NCBI RefSeq assembly: GCF_017355915.2
Contig: NZ_JAFEUV020000001.1
Span: 434,001-498,000 of the forward strand
Source: Telluribacter roseus
GTDB lineage: Bacteria > Bacteroidota > Bacteroidia > Cytophagales > Spirosomataceae
Reading direction: 5' to 3'
DNA: 64,000 bases
The position numbers and the translations under genes are program-made. The notes under the pieces are model-generated. The model was not told the DNA's origin, did not search any database, and saw only the letters and a program-made list of their open reading frames with translations. Every line of letters begins with the position of its first letter. The stretch's first letter is position 1. Below are positions 24,824 to 33,184 of the stretch, piece by piece.

Positions 24824-25957
24824 ATGAAGAAACTCTTGTTTTTGTCGCTCGCCCTGGGAGTTGTTCAGGGAGTAGTAGCGCAAACCGCAACCAGGCCCGA
24901 GCAGCCACTAGGCTTTGAAGAATACGACCCGGTCTCTACCCTGAAGGTAGAGGAGCACGTAGTCCGCCGGGCTAAGTTTCCTTTTATAGATGTACACAAC
25001 CACCAGATGCGCATGGCCGATCAGGATGTGAACCACCTGGTGGCGCAGATGGATAGTATGAATATGGCTGTGATGGTAAATCTGAGCGGCCGGGGCTGGT
25101 ACCAGGAGTGGAACGAAGGGACCGCTCACCTGAAGGGCTCACTGGACAACGTAAAAAAGAATAATCAGGCCAAGCGGTTGACCATCTTTACCAACCTGCA
25201 GTTCAAAGGCTTCGGTTCGTCCGACTGGACGGCTAATGCCGTGAAGCAGCTCGAAGAGGATGTAAAAATGGGAGCCAAAGGGCTTAAGATATACAAGAGT
25301 CTGGGCTTTAGTGGTATCCGGGATGACAAGGGCAACCGGGTAAAGGTCAATGACCCGCGTCTGGACCCGGTATGGGCCAAATGTGGCCAACTGGGTATAC
25401 CTGTGCTAATTCATACGGCCGATGTACCTTCATTCTGGGACCCGCTGGACCGCTACAATGAGCGCTGGCTGGAGCTGAAGACGCACCCCAACCGCAAGCG
25501 TGACGCCAACGATCCGGCTCCTTTTGAAGACCTGATCGGGGAGCAGCACGATGTATTTCGCAAACATCCCAAAACTACCTTTGTCAACGCCCACATGGGC
25601 TGGTACGCTAACGACCTCCGCAAACTGGATAGCCTCATGCAGGTATTTCCCAATATGTACGTAGAGATCGGAGCGGTCATAGCTGAGCTGGGCCGTCAGC
25701 CCCGCAGCGGAAAAAAATTCTTCGATAAGTGGCAGGACCGCATTCTGTTCGGCAAGGACAGCTGGGTACCTTCGGAGTATACTACCTACTTCCGGGTACT
25801 CGAAACCGAGGATGAGTACTTCCCCTACCACAAAAAGTACCATGCCTTCTGGCGGATGTACGGGCTGGGGCTTTCGGATGATGTACTCAAGAAGGTCTAC
25901 TACAAAAACGCTCTCAAGATCATCCCCGGAATAGATAAGTCCCAGTTTCCGAACTGA
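24824..25957 (+). CDS. Secreted amidohydrolase family protein
   Basis: A 377-residue TIM-barrel hydrolase with signal peptide MKKLLFLSLALGVVQGVVAQ. Metal-binding signatures include FIDVHNHQMRM near residue 55, VLIHTAD near 198, FVNAHMGWYAND near 252 and the catalytic aspartate region ILFGKDSWVPSEY near 307, placing it in the amidohydrolase-2 superfamily. The exported location and the substrate class are not otherwise indicated. It is only distantly related to the lactonase-like hydrolase at 12629. It follows ispF by 44 bp on the same strand, but the functions do not connect. Confidence 0.85.
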   Translation: MKKLLFLSLALGVVQGVVAQTATRPEQPLGFEEYDPVSTLKVEEHVVRRAKFPFIDVHNHQMRMADQDVNHLVAQMDSMNMAVMVNLSGRGWYQEWNEGTAHLKGSLDNVKKNNQAKRLTIFTNLQFKGFGSSDWTANAVKQLEEDVKMGAKGLKIYKSLGFSGIRDDKGNRVKVNDPRLDPVWAKCGQLGIPVLIHTADVPSFWDPLDRYNERWLELKTHPNRKRDANDPAPFEDLIGEQHDVFRKHPKTTFVNAHMGWYANDLRKLDSLMQVFPNMYVEIGAVIAELGRQPRSGKKFFDKWQDRILFGKDSWVPSEYTTYFRVLETEDEYFPYHKKYHAFWRMYGLGLSDDVLKKVYYKNALKIIPGIDKSQFPN

Positions 25958-26007
25958 TAGTTCGGGCTTTAGGCAGTAAGCTATATGCTTTAGGCTGACA
26001 ATGGGCC

Positions 26008-26037
26008 AGTAGAGACGCAAGATATTGCGTCTCTACT
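26008..26037. repeat. Palindromic intergenic repeat
   Basis: AGTAGAGACGCAA (26008-26020) and TTGCGTCTCTACT (26025-26037) form perfect 13-bp arms around gata. It lies between two genes of the same strand, without a T-run, so it resembles a short REP-type repeat more than a terminator. The core word AGAGACGCAA facing TTGCGTCTCT is a type of intergenic palindrome I recall as common in other bacteria. Confidence 0.75.
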
Positions 26038-26133
26038 AGTTTACAGTAGGACCATCTAATTCCGCTCAACCGGTTATTCACCACTACGGTGGCCCTTCAA
26101 TTCCACTCACTCATTCACACAATCACTCAATAA

Positions 26134-27237
26134 ATGATCATCACCCGTATCGAAATCTACAAGCTGAACATACCTCTCAAAGCTCCCGTAACCATTGCCA
26201 TTGGTACCATTGAGGAGTCGCGGAATATAGTAGTGAAGATTCACACCGAAGAGGGTACCTACGGAATAGGAGAGGGCTCGCCCTTCTGGATGATTGTGGG
26301 TGAAACGCAGGAGACCTGCTTTGCCGCTGCTCAGGATTTCGCGCGCCTGCTCATCGGACGCAATGCTTCGGATATAGAGGGTTGCCTAGCCGCGCTGGAC
26401 CGGTACCTGACCCGCAACTATACCTGCAAGAGCGCCTTTGACATGGCCTTGTACGATCTGGCAGCCAAGCGGGCCCGGATGCCCCTGTATCAGTACCTGG
26501 GAGGAGAGAAGCGCAGCATCACCACCGACGAGACCATATACATAGGTACTCCGGAAGCCATGGCGGCTGATGCGGTGCAGATCAAAGCCCGGGGCGCGGA
26601 GGCGATCAAGGTAAAGCTGGGTACCAATGCCGCTGACGATATCCGTCGGGTAAAGGCTATCCGCGAAGCCATCGGACCGGAACTACCGATACGGGTGGAT
26701 GCGAATCAGGGCTGGGATTACGTGTCGGCCGTGAAGGTACTAAAGGCCGTAGCCAGTCTGAATGTGGAGTACTGCGAGCAGCCGGTGAAGCACTGGAACT
26801 ACGAAGATATGGCGCGGGTGCGGCAGAACTCACCCGTACCTATCTGTGCTGATGAGTCGCTCTTTACCCATACCGACGCCTTTCGCCTGGCGCAGATGGG
26901 CGCCGTGGATTATTTTAACATTAAGCTTTCAAAAAGTGGAGGTATCAACAATGCCCTCAAGATAAATGCTATCGCCGAAGCGGCGGGTATACCCTGTATG
27001 ATAGGCTGTATGTCCGAGAGTCGGCTGGCCATTACGGCCAACGCGCATCTGGCCTCAGCGCGTAGCAACATCCGGTTCTACGATCTGGACTCACCCTTTG
27101 AGCATGCCGTAGACCCTGTATTGGGCGGTGCCTACTACCACGATCATTACCGGCTCGAACTACCCGATAGGGCCGGTCACGGAGCGGACATGGACGAGGA
27201 GTACCTGAGCCGGATGGAGCGGGTGGAGATAAAGTAG
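26134..27237 (+). CDS. Dipeptide epimerase (L-Ala-D/L-Glu epimerase type)
   Basis: A 367-residue enolase-superfamily enzyme of the muconate lactonising/mandelate racemase group. Catalytic and metal residues are visible: KVK at 159-161, Asp189 in RVDANQGW, Glu215 in EQPV, Asp240 in CADES and the lysines of KLSKSGG at 264-267. The final DLDSPFEHAVDPVLGG is typical of dipeptide epimerases. It would interconvert L-Ala-D-Glu from peptidoglycan with L-Ala-L-Glu for recycling, or another dipeptide. No signal peptide, so cytoplasmic. Starts 176 bp after a secreted amidohydrolase; it converges with the ABC exporter gene downstream, with only 19 bp between stop codons. Confidence 0.9.
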   Translation: MIITRIEIYKLNIPLKAPVTIAIGTIEESRNIVVKIHTEEGTYGIGEGSPFWMIVGETQETCFAAAQDFARLLIGRNASDIEGCLAALDRYLTRNYTCKSAFDMALYDLAAKRARMPLYQYLGGEKRSITTDETIYIGTPEAMAADAVQIKARGAEAIKVKLGTNAADDIRRVKAIREAIGPELPIRVDANQGWDYVSAVKVLKAVASLNVEYCEQPVKHWNYEDMARVRQNSPVPICADESLFTHTDAFRLAQMGAVDYFNIKLSKSGGINNALKINAIAEAAGIPCMIGCMSESRLAITANAHLASARSNIRFYDLDSPFEHAVDPVLGGAYYHDHYRLELPDRAGHGADMDEEYLSRMERVEIK

Positions 27238-27256
27238 CAGACTTTACCTGGCTGGG

Positions 27257-29038
27257 CTATACCTCTTCGGTCTGAAGCTGTTTTTCGTAGAGTTCGCGGT
27301 AGACGCCATTCTTCTCCATGAGCTCGGTGTGGGTACCCTGCTCTACGATCTTGCCATCGTCCAGTACAATGATCCGGTCGGCCAGCTTGGCCGAGGACAC
27401 CCGGTGCGAGATGATCAGGGACGTGCGATGGTCCATGATCCGCTTCAGGTTGTTCAGGATGATATTTTCGGTATTGGTATCTACGGCGGACAGACAGTCG
27501 TCCAGGATCAGGATCTTAGGGTCGCGGGCAATGGCGCGGGCAATGGAAAGGCGTTGCTTCTGCCCGCCGGATAGCGTAATGCCCCGCTCACCCAGCCGCG
27601 TGTCAAAGCCTTTGGGAAGGTCTACGATGTTCTGGTACAGGTCAGCATCCTTCACCGCCTGCTCAATCTTATCCGTCGAAATATCCGGCGAACCAAAGCG
27701 GACGTTGTTGGTAATAGTATCCGAGAACAGGAATACATCCTGCGGTACGTAGCCCATCTGCTGACGCAGGTACTGCACGTCGTAGTCTTTGATCGGTTGG
27801 CCATCGATCAGAATAGCTCCCTCCGTCGGATCGTACAGGCGGGTAACCAGTGTAGCCAGGGTACTTTTGCCCGAGCCGGTAGTACCCAGTATGGCTACCG
27901 TTTCGCCGGCCGCGATGTCCAGATTAAAATCATGTAGTGCCCGGATACCTGAGTCGGGATATATAAAGCCCACGTTCTGGAAGGAAATTGCTCCCTGAAC
28001 CGGTGTACGCAGGTTCTTCTCCGACACCAGATGATTTTTCTCTTCCATAAACTCATTGATACGAGCCTGCGAAGCCGCCGCCCGCTGGATCTGGCTGGTA
28101 GTCCAGCCCAGGGCCATCACGGGCCAGGTCAGCATGTTGACGTACAGGATAAACTCCGTGATATTGCCGGGAGTCAGGTTGCCATTGATGATCTCCTGCC
28201 CACCTACGTACACCACCAGTACGTTACTCAATCCTACGAGCAGGAGTACCAGCGGGTAGAACAACGCATCTACCATATTTAGTCGTAGTGACTTGTCCTT
28301 GAAGTCCTTGGTCTCCTTCCTGAAATTTTGGATCGAATGTTTTTCCTGCACAAACGCCTTGATAACCCGGATACCCGAGAATGCTTCCTGCACGTAGGTA
28401 GAAAGGTTGGAGAGCTGACGTTGAATCTCTTCCGACCGCTTTATGATAATGCTATTTACAATATAGATACTTACCGACAGCAGGGGCAGGGGCAGCAGTA
28501 CGTAAAATGTCAGCTTGGTACTTACCGTTAGCATGTAGGTAATCACCAGTATGAACAGTACGATCAGGTTCATACCGTACATCAGCGACGGCCCCACGTA
28601 CATACGTACCTTACTGACATCTTCCGAAATACGCGCCATGAGGTCACCCGTGTTGTGCCGGCGGTAGAAGCTCATCGGCAGCGACTGGTAGTGCTCGTAT
28701 ATATCGTTCTTGAGGTCATACTCAATATGCCGCGACATGACGATGATGGTCTGACGTACCAGGAACAGAAAGATTCCTTTAAGCAGCGCCATGAGCAGGA
28801 TCAGGAGTCCGTACAGCAGAATGGCGTTCTGGAATACATCATACATCCGGCTCTGGATGGCTGCCCCGTCAAAGAGGTAGTAGATATCCAGCGTTTCGCG
28901 TACCAGGTCCAGCGCGTAGCGTACCAGCTGAGCCGGTATGATCCCAAACAGGTTGGAAATAATAGTAAATACAGTGCCTAATATCAGGTACCACTTGTAT
29001 TTGATAAAGTATTTGTTGAGGTACGCCAGTGCTTTCAC
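27257..29038 (-). CDS. ABC exporter half-transporter (MsbA-like), fused membrane and ATPase domains
   Basis: A 593-residue half-transporter that works as a dimer in the inner membrane. Six transmembrane helices occupy about residues 15-315, with a coupling-helix-like region. The nucleotide-binding domain has Walker A GTTGSGKST (lysine about 393), Q-loop QQMGYVPQDVFLF, signature LSGGQKQR (about 490), Walker B ILILDDCLSAVD and H-loop ISHR. Related proteins export lipid A, lipids or drugs; the cargo here is unknown. It faces away from the nusB operon across a 327-bp region with strong inverted repeats and a TAnnTTTG word on its own strand. Confidence 0.92.
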   Translation of the reverse strand: MKALAYLNKYFIKYKWYLILGTVFTIISNLFGIIPAQLVRYALDLVRETLDIYYLFDGAAIQSRMYDVFQNAILLYGLLILLMALLKGIFLFLVRQTIIVMSRHIEYDLKNDIYEHYQSLPMSFYRRHNTGDLMARISEDVSKVRMYVGPSLMYGMNLIVLFILVITYMLTVSTKLTFYVLLPLPLLSVSIYIVNSIIIKRSEEIQRQLSNLSTYVQEAFSGIRVIKAFVQEKHSIQNFRKETKDFKDKSLRLNMVDALFYPLVLLLVGLSNVLVVYVGGQEIINGNLTPGNITEFILYVNMLTWPVMALGWTTSQIQRAAASQARINEFMEEKNHLVSEKNLRTPVQGAISFQNVGFIYPDSGIRALHDFNLDIAAGETVAILGTTGSGKSTLATLVTRLYDPTEGAILIDGQPIKDYDVQYLRQQMGYVPQDVFLFSDTITNNVRFGSPDISTDKIEQAVKDADLYQNIVDLPKGFDTRLGERGITLSGGQKQRLSIARAIARDPKILILDDCLSAVDTNTENIILNNLKRIMDHRTSLIISHRVSSAKLADRIIVLDDGKIVEQGTHTELMEKNGVYRELYEKQLQTEEV

Positions 29039-29119
29039 GTAAATAGTATTTGAGGAGCAGGGACAAAAATCCGCTTGTCCATTAACGGGTTTCTAACACA
29101 GATAAATCCTAAATCGTTG

Positions 29120-29127
29120 CAAAAATA
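29120..29127 (-). promoter_or_regulatory. Candidate -7 promoter element for the ABC exporter
   Basis: On the minus strand this reads TATTTTTG, an exact TAnnTTTG match about 80 bp upstream of the exporter start. A -33 TTTG at ordinary spacing is not evident, so the call rests on one box. Confidence 0.35.
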
Positions 29128-29156
29128 ACCCCCCTAGAGTGGGAGTATCTTCCGAT

Positions 29157-29262
29157 TGTGAACAAAAAAATCTAATTTTGCAGATAATTAGAATTATCTG
29201 AAGTAGTCAGGCAATCGGGGTTCTTAAGTAACCAATCTGTCGTTGCCTGTGTTTTGTTCACA
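29157..29262. other. Nested inverted-repeat element between the ABC exporter and nusB
   Basis: An outer pair TGTGAACAAAA (29157-29167) and TTTTGTTCACA (29252-29262) is perfect over 11 bp and encloses two further hairpins: CAGATAATT/AATTATCTG (29181-29189 with 29192-29200) and CAGGCAA/TTGCCTG (29208-29214 with 29243-29249), the latter topped by GGTT/AACC (29219-29222 with 29230-29233). As RNA this folds to a three-way junction on either strand; as DNA it resembles a 106-bp MITE or compound operator. TAATTTTG at 29173-29180 could be a -7 box for nusB lying inside it. No gene is present from 29039 to 29365. Confidence 0.6.
29173..29180 (+). promoter_or_regulatory. Candidate -7 promoter element for the nusB run
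   Basis: TAATTTTG matches TAnnTTTG exactly, about 185 bp upstream of nusB and inside the nested inverted repeat. A TTG at 29156-29158 is only 14 bp away, closer than the usual -33 spacing. Confidence 0.3.
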
Positions 29263-29365
29263 GTAAAGGTACAAGTGAAGTAAGGAATTGTGAACTACTT
29301 TTTTTAAAACATACATCGTTCTTTGCTTTACTGCCACATTCAATTACCAATAGTAGTCCGGTTAG

Positions 29366-30595
29366 ATGCTGAATAGAAGATTATTACGAACCAAGGCTGT
29401 ACAGGCCCTGTATGCCAGCCGGTTAGCGGCTGATGCCAATCGTCTGGTAGCCATTGATGATATTGCCGAAGCGTATGCGCCCGACCTCAACTCCATGGAA
29501 CCTCAGAACCGTGAGAAACTGGAGGGTCTGAAGCGCCTTGCCGTTATGACCTTTGATGAGATCATCAGGAACGGCCAACCCAACGAGGACGAAGATATTC
29601 CTTATGACGTTATCCAAACGGCCCGTAAGGTGTACAATGGATACGAAAAGAAGGCTGATCCCAAGCGCGAGAAAGTAGCGGGTATCTATCCTTTCTTTAA
29701 CGGATACAAGAAACAGACCGAACTGGATCGTCAGAAAATGGTACGCCGGGTACTGGACGAGACGGAGTCAATCTACGATGAATTTCTGCTTGTACTGCTT
29801 CTGATGGTTGAGTTAGGGCACTTGTCCAAAATGGACCGGGAGCGGGAATTTGTGGATCCGGAATCAGATTTTCCAATGGAGTCGGGCCTGGATAATAACG
29901 TAGTAATCCTGAAACTGCAGAATCATGAACCCCTGCAGCAGGAGGTGATCCGGCGCGGAATCAGCTGGGGGAATGATATGGCGACAGTACGTAAAACGTA
30001 CCGCGAAGCACTGCGTAAAGACGAAGAGTACATAGAGTATTGCAAAAAGAACAGGCACACTGCGGAGGAAGATTACGAAATGGCCCAGCATGTGTTGCGC
30101 AAGATCATCCTTAAGCATGAGGTACCTGTTGAATTCTTCGAACAGCGGGACCTGTACTGGGTAGACCACAGTGAGCTCATTCGTAGCCTTGCTATCAAAA
30201 CTTTAAAATCAACCGAGAAAAACGGAGAACTTCAGCTGGCTACTCTTACCGATGATTGGGACGGAGATCGTTTCTTCGTGGAAGAACTGTTCCGCCGGGT
30301 AATCGAGAATGATGAGCAGTATGAAGCATATCTTAATGACCAGCTGAAAAACTGGGACCTGGAGCGCATAGCCCTGGTGGACATGATCATCATGAAAACC
30401 GCTCTGGCTGAGTTGATTTACTTCCCCGGCATACCGGTGAAGGTGTCCATCAACGAGTACATCGAGATTGCCAAACGGTACAGTACACCCAAAAGCGGAA
30501 AGTTTGTAAACGGAGTACTGGATGTACTGGCCGAAAAACTTAAAGCGCAGGGAATCATTAAGAAGAGCGGACGAGGACTGATTGATAATAAGTAA
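29366..30595 (+). CDS. nusB: Transcription antitermination factor NusB, enlarged form
   Basis: A 409-residue protein whose C-terminal part (about 300-400: WDLERIALVDMIIMKTALAELIYFPGIPVKVSINEYIEIAKRYSTPKSGKFVNGVLD) is the NusB RNA-binding fold. NusB joins NusE/S10 on boxA RNA to promote rRNA transcription and maturation. The first 30 residues (MLNRRLLRTKAVQALYASR) also match the NusB N-terminus, so the family's fold appears split by a long helical insertion of about 250 charged residues; enterobacterial NusB has about 140. Enlarged NusB is usual in this phylum. It heads a run of six same-strand genes ending with coaE. Confidence 0.92.
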   Translation: MLNRRLLRTKAVQALYASRLAADANRLVAIDDIAEAYAPDLNSMEPQNREKLEGLKRLAVMTFDEIIRNGQPNEDEDIPYDVIQTARKVYNGYEKKADPKREKVAGIYPFFNGYKKQTELDRQKMVRRVLDETESIYDEFLLVLLLMVELGHLSKMDREREFVDPESDFPMESGLDNNVVILKLQNHEPLQQEVIRRGISWGNDMATVRKTYREALRKDEEYIEYCKKNRHTAEEDYEMAQHVLRKIILKHEVPVEFFEQRDLYWVDHSELIRSLAIKTLKSTEKNGELQLATLTDDWDGDRFFVEELFRRVIENDEQYEAYLNDQLKNWDLERIALVDMIIMKTALAELIYFPGIPVKVSINEYIEIAKRYSTPKSGKFVNGVLDVLAEKLKAQGIIKKSGRGLIDNK

Positions 30596-30675
30596 GAGTA
30601 CCCTTCCGAATTGGAACATTGGGAAGAGTATTGTTAATTTATAGCAGCGAACTAAAAACTGTAATCAATATAACC

Positions 30676-30978
30676 ATGAGTTCAACTAGCCGTACCTTAC
30701 TGGCATTCCTGACTGGCTGCGCTACTGGCGCCGCGCTGGGACTGCTGTATGCACCTGATAAAGGAGAAGTAATGCGTGACCGATTGTCGTACCGTCTTTC
30801 CAAATACCGGGAGGAGCTCGAACAACTGATCGCTGACCTGATAGAAGGAAAGAATCTACCGGATAGCCTGGCCAAAGCCGAAGGCGAGCGCGTAGTAAGC
30901 GATGCCCGCGAAAAGGCCGAGCGACTGCTGGAAGATGTGGATCGCCTGATGGCCCAGATCAAAAGTCAGAACCATTGA
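30676..30978 (+). CDS. YtxH domain-containing small membrane protein
   Basis: A 100-residue protein with a glycine/alanine-rich transmembrane helix at the N-terminus (TLLAFLTGCATGAALGLLYAPDKG) and a charged coiled-coil-like tail (SYRLSKYREELEQLIADLIEG to LLEDVDRLMAQIK). The LLYAPDKG motif is typical of YtxH proteins, whose role, possibly in stress or envelope maintenance, is not established. Start chosen at the ATG at 30676 because the helix then begins at residue 6. Second gene of the nusB run. Confidence 0.85.
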   Translation: MSSTSRTLLAFLTGCATGAALGLLYAPDKGEVMRDRLSYRLSKYREELEQLIADLIEGKNLPDSLAKAEGERVVSDAREKAERLLEDVDRLMAQIKSQNH

Positions 30979-30992
30979 TCGTACACTGATTT

Positions 30993-31442
30993 ATGAAAAG
31001 AATACTAGTTGCCCTATTGGCATTGGGTCTGGGAGGATCAGTACTATCATGTGGGGGAAGCGATAGCAGCAAGGGAGGTAATAATGAGCTACGGGATAAA
31101 ATGCCGGTTCTGGCTCTGACGGATAGTGCTGCCTATAACTTTGGTACGATCAAGGAGGGGGAAGTGGTGGAGAAGAAATTCAGCTTCCGCAATACCGGTG
31201 AGTTCCCCCTGATCATCAACAACGTAACCGCCTCCTGCGGATGTACTATTCCGGAGTGGCCACGCGAGCCCATTGCTCCTAACCAGGAATCAAGCATCAT
31301 GGTACGCTTCAACAGCAAAGGCAAGCCTGGTCCTCAGGTCAAGACGGTAACCGTGTATGCTAATACCGAGCCGGCTATATCCGAGCTCCGACTCCAGGGT
31401 ATTGTGGAGAGTGTGCCGGATTCGACGCTGGCTCAGCAGTAA
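30993..31442 (+). CDS. DUF1573 lipoprotein
   Basis: A 149-residue lipoprotein with signal peptide and lipobox SVLSC. The mature part is one DUF1573 Ig-like domain of the ASPM-SPD-2-Hydin type: AYNFGTIKEGEVVEKKFSFRNTGEFPLIINNVTASCGCTIPEWP, then PNQESSIMVRFNSKGKPG. The family is abundant in Bacteroidota and its function is unknown. It starts 15 bp after the YtxH gene and is followed by yajC, a common order in the phylum. Confidence 0.9.
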   Translation: MKRILVALLALGLGGSVLSCGGSDSSKGGNNELRDKMPVLALTDSAAYNFGTIKEGEVVEKKFSFRNTGEFPLIINNVTASCGCTIPEWPREPIAPNQESSIMVRFNSKGKPGPQVKTVTVYANTEPAISELRLQGIVESVPDSTLAQQ

Positions 31443-31491
31443 ATAAGAATTCAATTATCCGAAATAACGACTAGAGTTAATCCATCGTACT

Positions 31492-31794
31492 ATGCAACTT
31501 TCACTTCTGGCTCAGGCACAACCCGGTGGCTCACAGGCTATGATCTATCAGATCGTCATGTGGGTAGGTATTATCGGCGTGTTTTACTTTTTCATGATTC
31601 GTCCGCAGCAGAAAAAGCAAAAAGAGCAAAAACAACTGCTGGAAAACCTGAAAAAAGGAGATAGCGTCGTGACCATAGGAGGTCTGCACGGTAAGATTTA
31701 CAGTGTAGAAGCCACCACCGTAACCCTTGAACTGGACAAAGGGATCAAAATGACTTTTGAGAAATCTGCCATTGCTCGTACGGTTACGGCCTGA
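31492..31794 (+). CDS. yajC: Preprotein translocase subunit YajC
   Basis: A 100-residue inner-membrane protein with one transmembrane helix (about 18-36, AMIYQIVMWVGIIGVFYFFMIRPQQKK) and the conserved small cytoplasmic domain (LKKGDSVVTIGGLHGKIYSVE, TVTLELDKGIKMTFEKSAI). YajC associates with SecDF and the Sec translocon. The RPQQKKQKEQ turn after the helix is diagnostic. In Bacteroidota it commonly lies next to DUF1573 and YbbR genes, as here. Confidence 0.95.
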   Translation: MQLSLLAQAQPGGSQAMIYQIVMWVGIIGVFYFFMIRPQQKKQKEQKQLLENLKKGDSVVTIGGLHGKIYSVEATTVTLELDKGIKMTFEKSAIARTVTA

Positions 31795-31864
31795 TCGGGT
31801 TTTGGTAGAGATACTATTTATACCACCCTCTTCCAACCCCCGTTGGGACTTATCTTAAAGAGTT

Positions 31865-32560
31865 TTGAACAATCCTACTTCACGGGCTGGCAAGCTTAAG
31901 ACCATTGTAGTGTGCCTGCTGGCCGCTACCTTTTTCTGGTTGATGAACGCGCTCAACAAGGACAACTACTCCCTGCGCCTCAGCTACCCCATCAACTTCG
32001 TCTATAACGATTCTGCCTATATTCCTGTGCAGCCTCTTCCCAATACGGTATCTGTCAATGTATCGGGAGATGGCTGGAATCTACTCCGAAAGTCGTGGTT
32101 TAACTTTAATGCGCGGCCGGTAGAGTACCGGGTGACCAATCCCCTGACGGCAAGCTTCATTAACTCTACATCCCTGACGGATCAGATCGTGGAGCAGTTT
32201 CCGGGTATGCGGGTCAACTATGTGGTAGCCGATACCTTTGAGATTGGTTTTGAGCGGAAGTTGAGCCGTACTATTCCGGTACGGGTGGATAGCTCATCCA
32301 TCAGCATGAACAACGGCTATGTGATATCGAGCTTTATTAACCTGTCTCCGTCACAAGTCACAGTAACCGGACCGGCCTCTGTAATCCGGCAGTACCCGGA
32401 TACTATTGTGCTGCAGGTACCGGCCCGCCGTATCCAGAACAACTACGACGAAACGCTGCCCGTGCCGCTGCCGGCGCATCCGCTGGTTTCAGTAAGTGAT
32501 CGGGGAGTACTGGTGAGTTTTGAAGTAGCCCAGTTGCTCCGGCCCATACCTGCGCTCTAG
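31865..32560 (+). CDS. YbbR/CdaR-like protein
   Basis: A 231-residue membrane-anchored protein. One N-terminal transmembrane helix (IVVCLLAATFFWLMNALN) is followed by a periplasmic region of YbbR-like repeats (YPINFVYND, VSVNVSGDGWNLL, IPVRVDSSSIS, ITVTGPASVIRQYPDTI). In Firmicutes the YbbR protein CdaR modulates the diadenylate cyclase CdaA; whether that applies here is unknown and no cdaA is visible. The start is TTG at 31865; there is no ATG in frame before the helix. It ends 5 bp before coaE, so translational coupling is likely. Confidence 0.85.
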   Translation: MNNPTSRAGKLKTIVVCLLAATFFWLMNALNKDNYSLRLSYPINFVYNDSAYIPVQPLPNTVSVNVSGDGWNLLRKSWFNFNARPVEYRVTNPLTASFINSTSLTDQIVEQFPGMRVNYVVADTFEIGFERKLSRTIPVRVDSSSISMNNGYVISSFINLSPSQVTVTGPASVIRQYPDTIVLQVPARRIQNNYDETLPVPLPAHPLVSVSDRGVLVSFEVAQLLRPIPAL

Positions 32561-32565
32561 CTACT

Positions 32566-33174
32566 ATGGACAAGCCTCTGCAGATAGGTATAACAGGAGG
32601 GATCGGATCCGGCAAAAGTGTGGTTTGCCGGATCCTGGCTTGTCTGGGAGTACCTGTCTACGAGGCAGACGAGCGGGCCCGCTGGCTTACCAATCACGAT
32701 CCCCAGCTGCGGCAGGAAGTGGTAGCGTTACTGGGGCCGCAGGCCTATACTACGGCCGGTGCCTACGACCGTGCCTACGTGGCCTCCCGCGTTTTTGGTG
32801 ATCCGGTACTGCTCAATAAGTTGAATCATATTGTACACCCCCGCGTATTTGCTGATTCGGACCGGTGGATAGCCCGATACGCGCAGGTACCCTACGTAGT
32901 TCGTGAGGCGGCTCTTATGAATAAAGCCGGCGATAAAAATACCCTTGACTACGTAGTGGTGGTGAATGCGCCGGTGCAGCTTCGTTTTGAGCGCACCCGT
33001 AAACGCGATCCCCAGCGCTCGGATGAAGAGATACGGGCGATTATGCAGCGGCAGGTACCTGACGAAGAGCGCCTTCGGATTGCCGACTTCGTTATCTACA
33101 ACGACGACTCCACCGCCCTGATTCCGCAGGTACTACACCTTCATCAACTGATTCTGGAAAAGCGGGGGTACTGA
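32566..33174 (+). CDS. coaE: Dephospho-CoA kinase
   Basis: A 202-residue P-loop kinase that phosphorylates the 3'-hydroxyl of dephospho-CoA, the last step of coenzyme A synthesis. The Walker A motif is TGGIGSGKS at the N-terminus, the adenosine-binding DxD region is EADERAR at about 36, and the HPRVFADS and NAPVQLRFERTRKRDPQRSDEEI segments match the family. It closes the nusB run and is convergent with dnaX, with only 10 bp between stop codons. Confidence 0.95.
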   Translation: MDKPLQIGITGGIGSGKSVVCRILACLGVPVYEADERARWLTNHDPQLRQEVVALLGPQAYTTAGAYDRAYVASRVFGDPVLLNKLNHIVHPRVFADSDRWIARYAQVPYVVREAALMNKAGDKNTLDYVVVVNAPVQLRFERTRKRDPQRSDEEIRAIMQRQVPDEERLRIADFVIYNDDSTALIPQVLHLHQLILEKRGY

Positions 33175-33184
33175 TCAGTACCCC

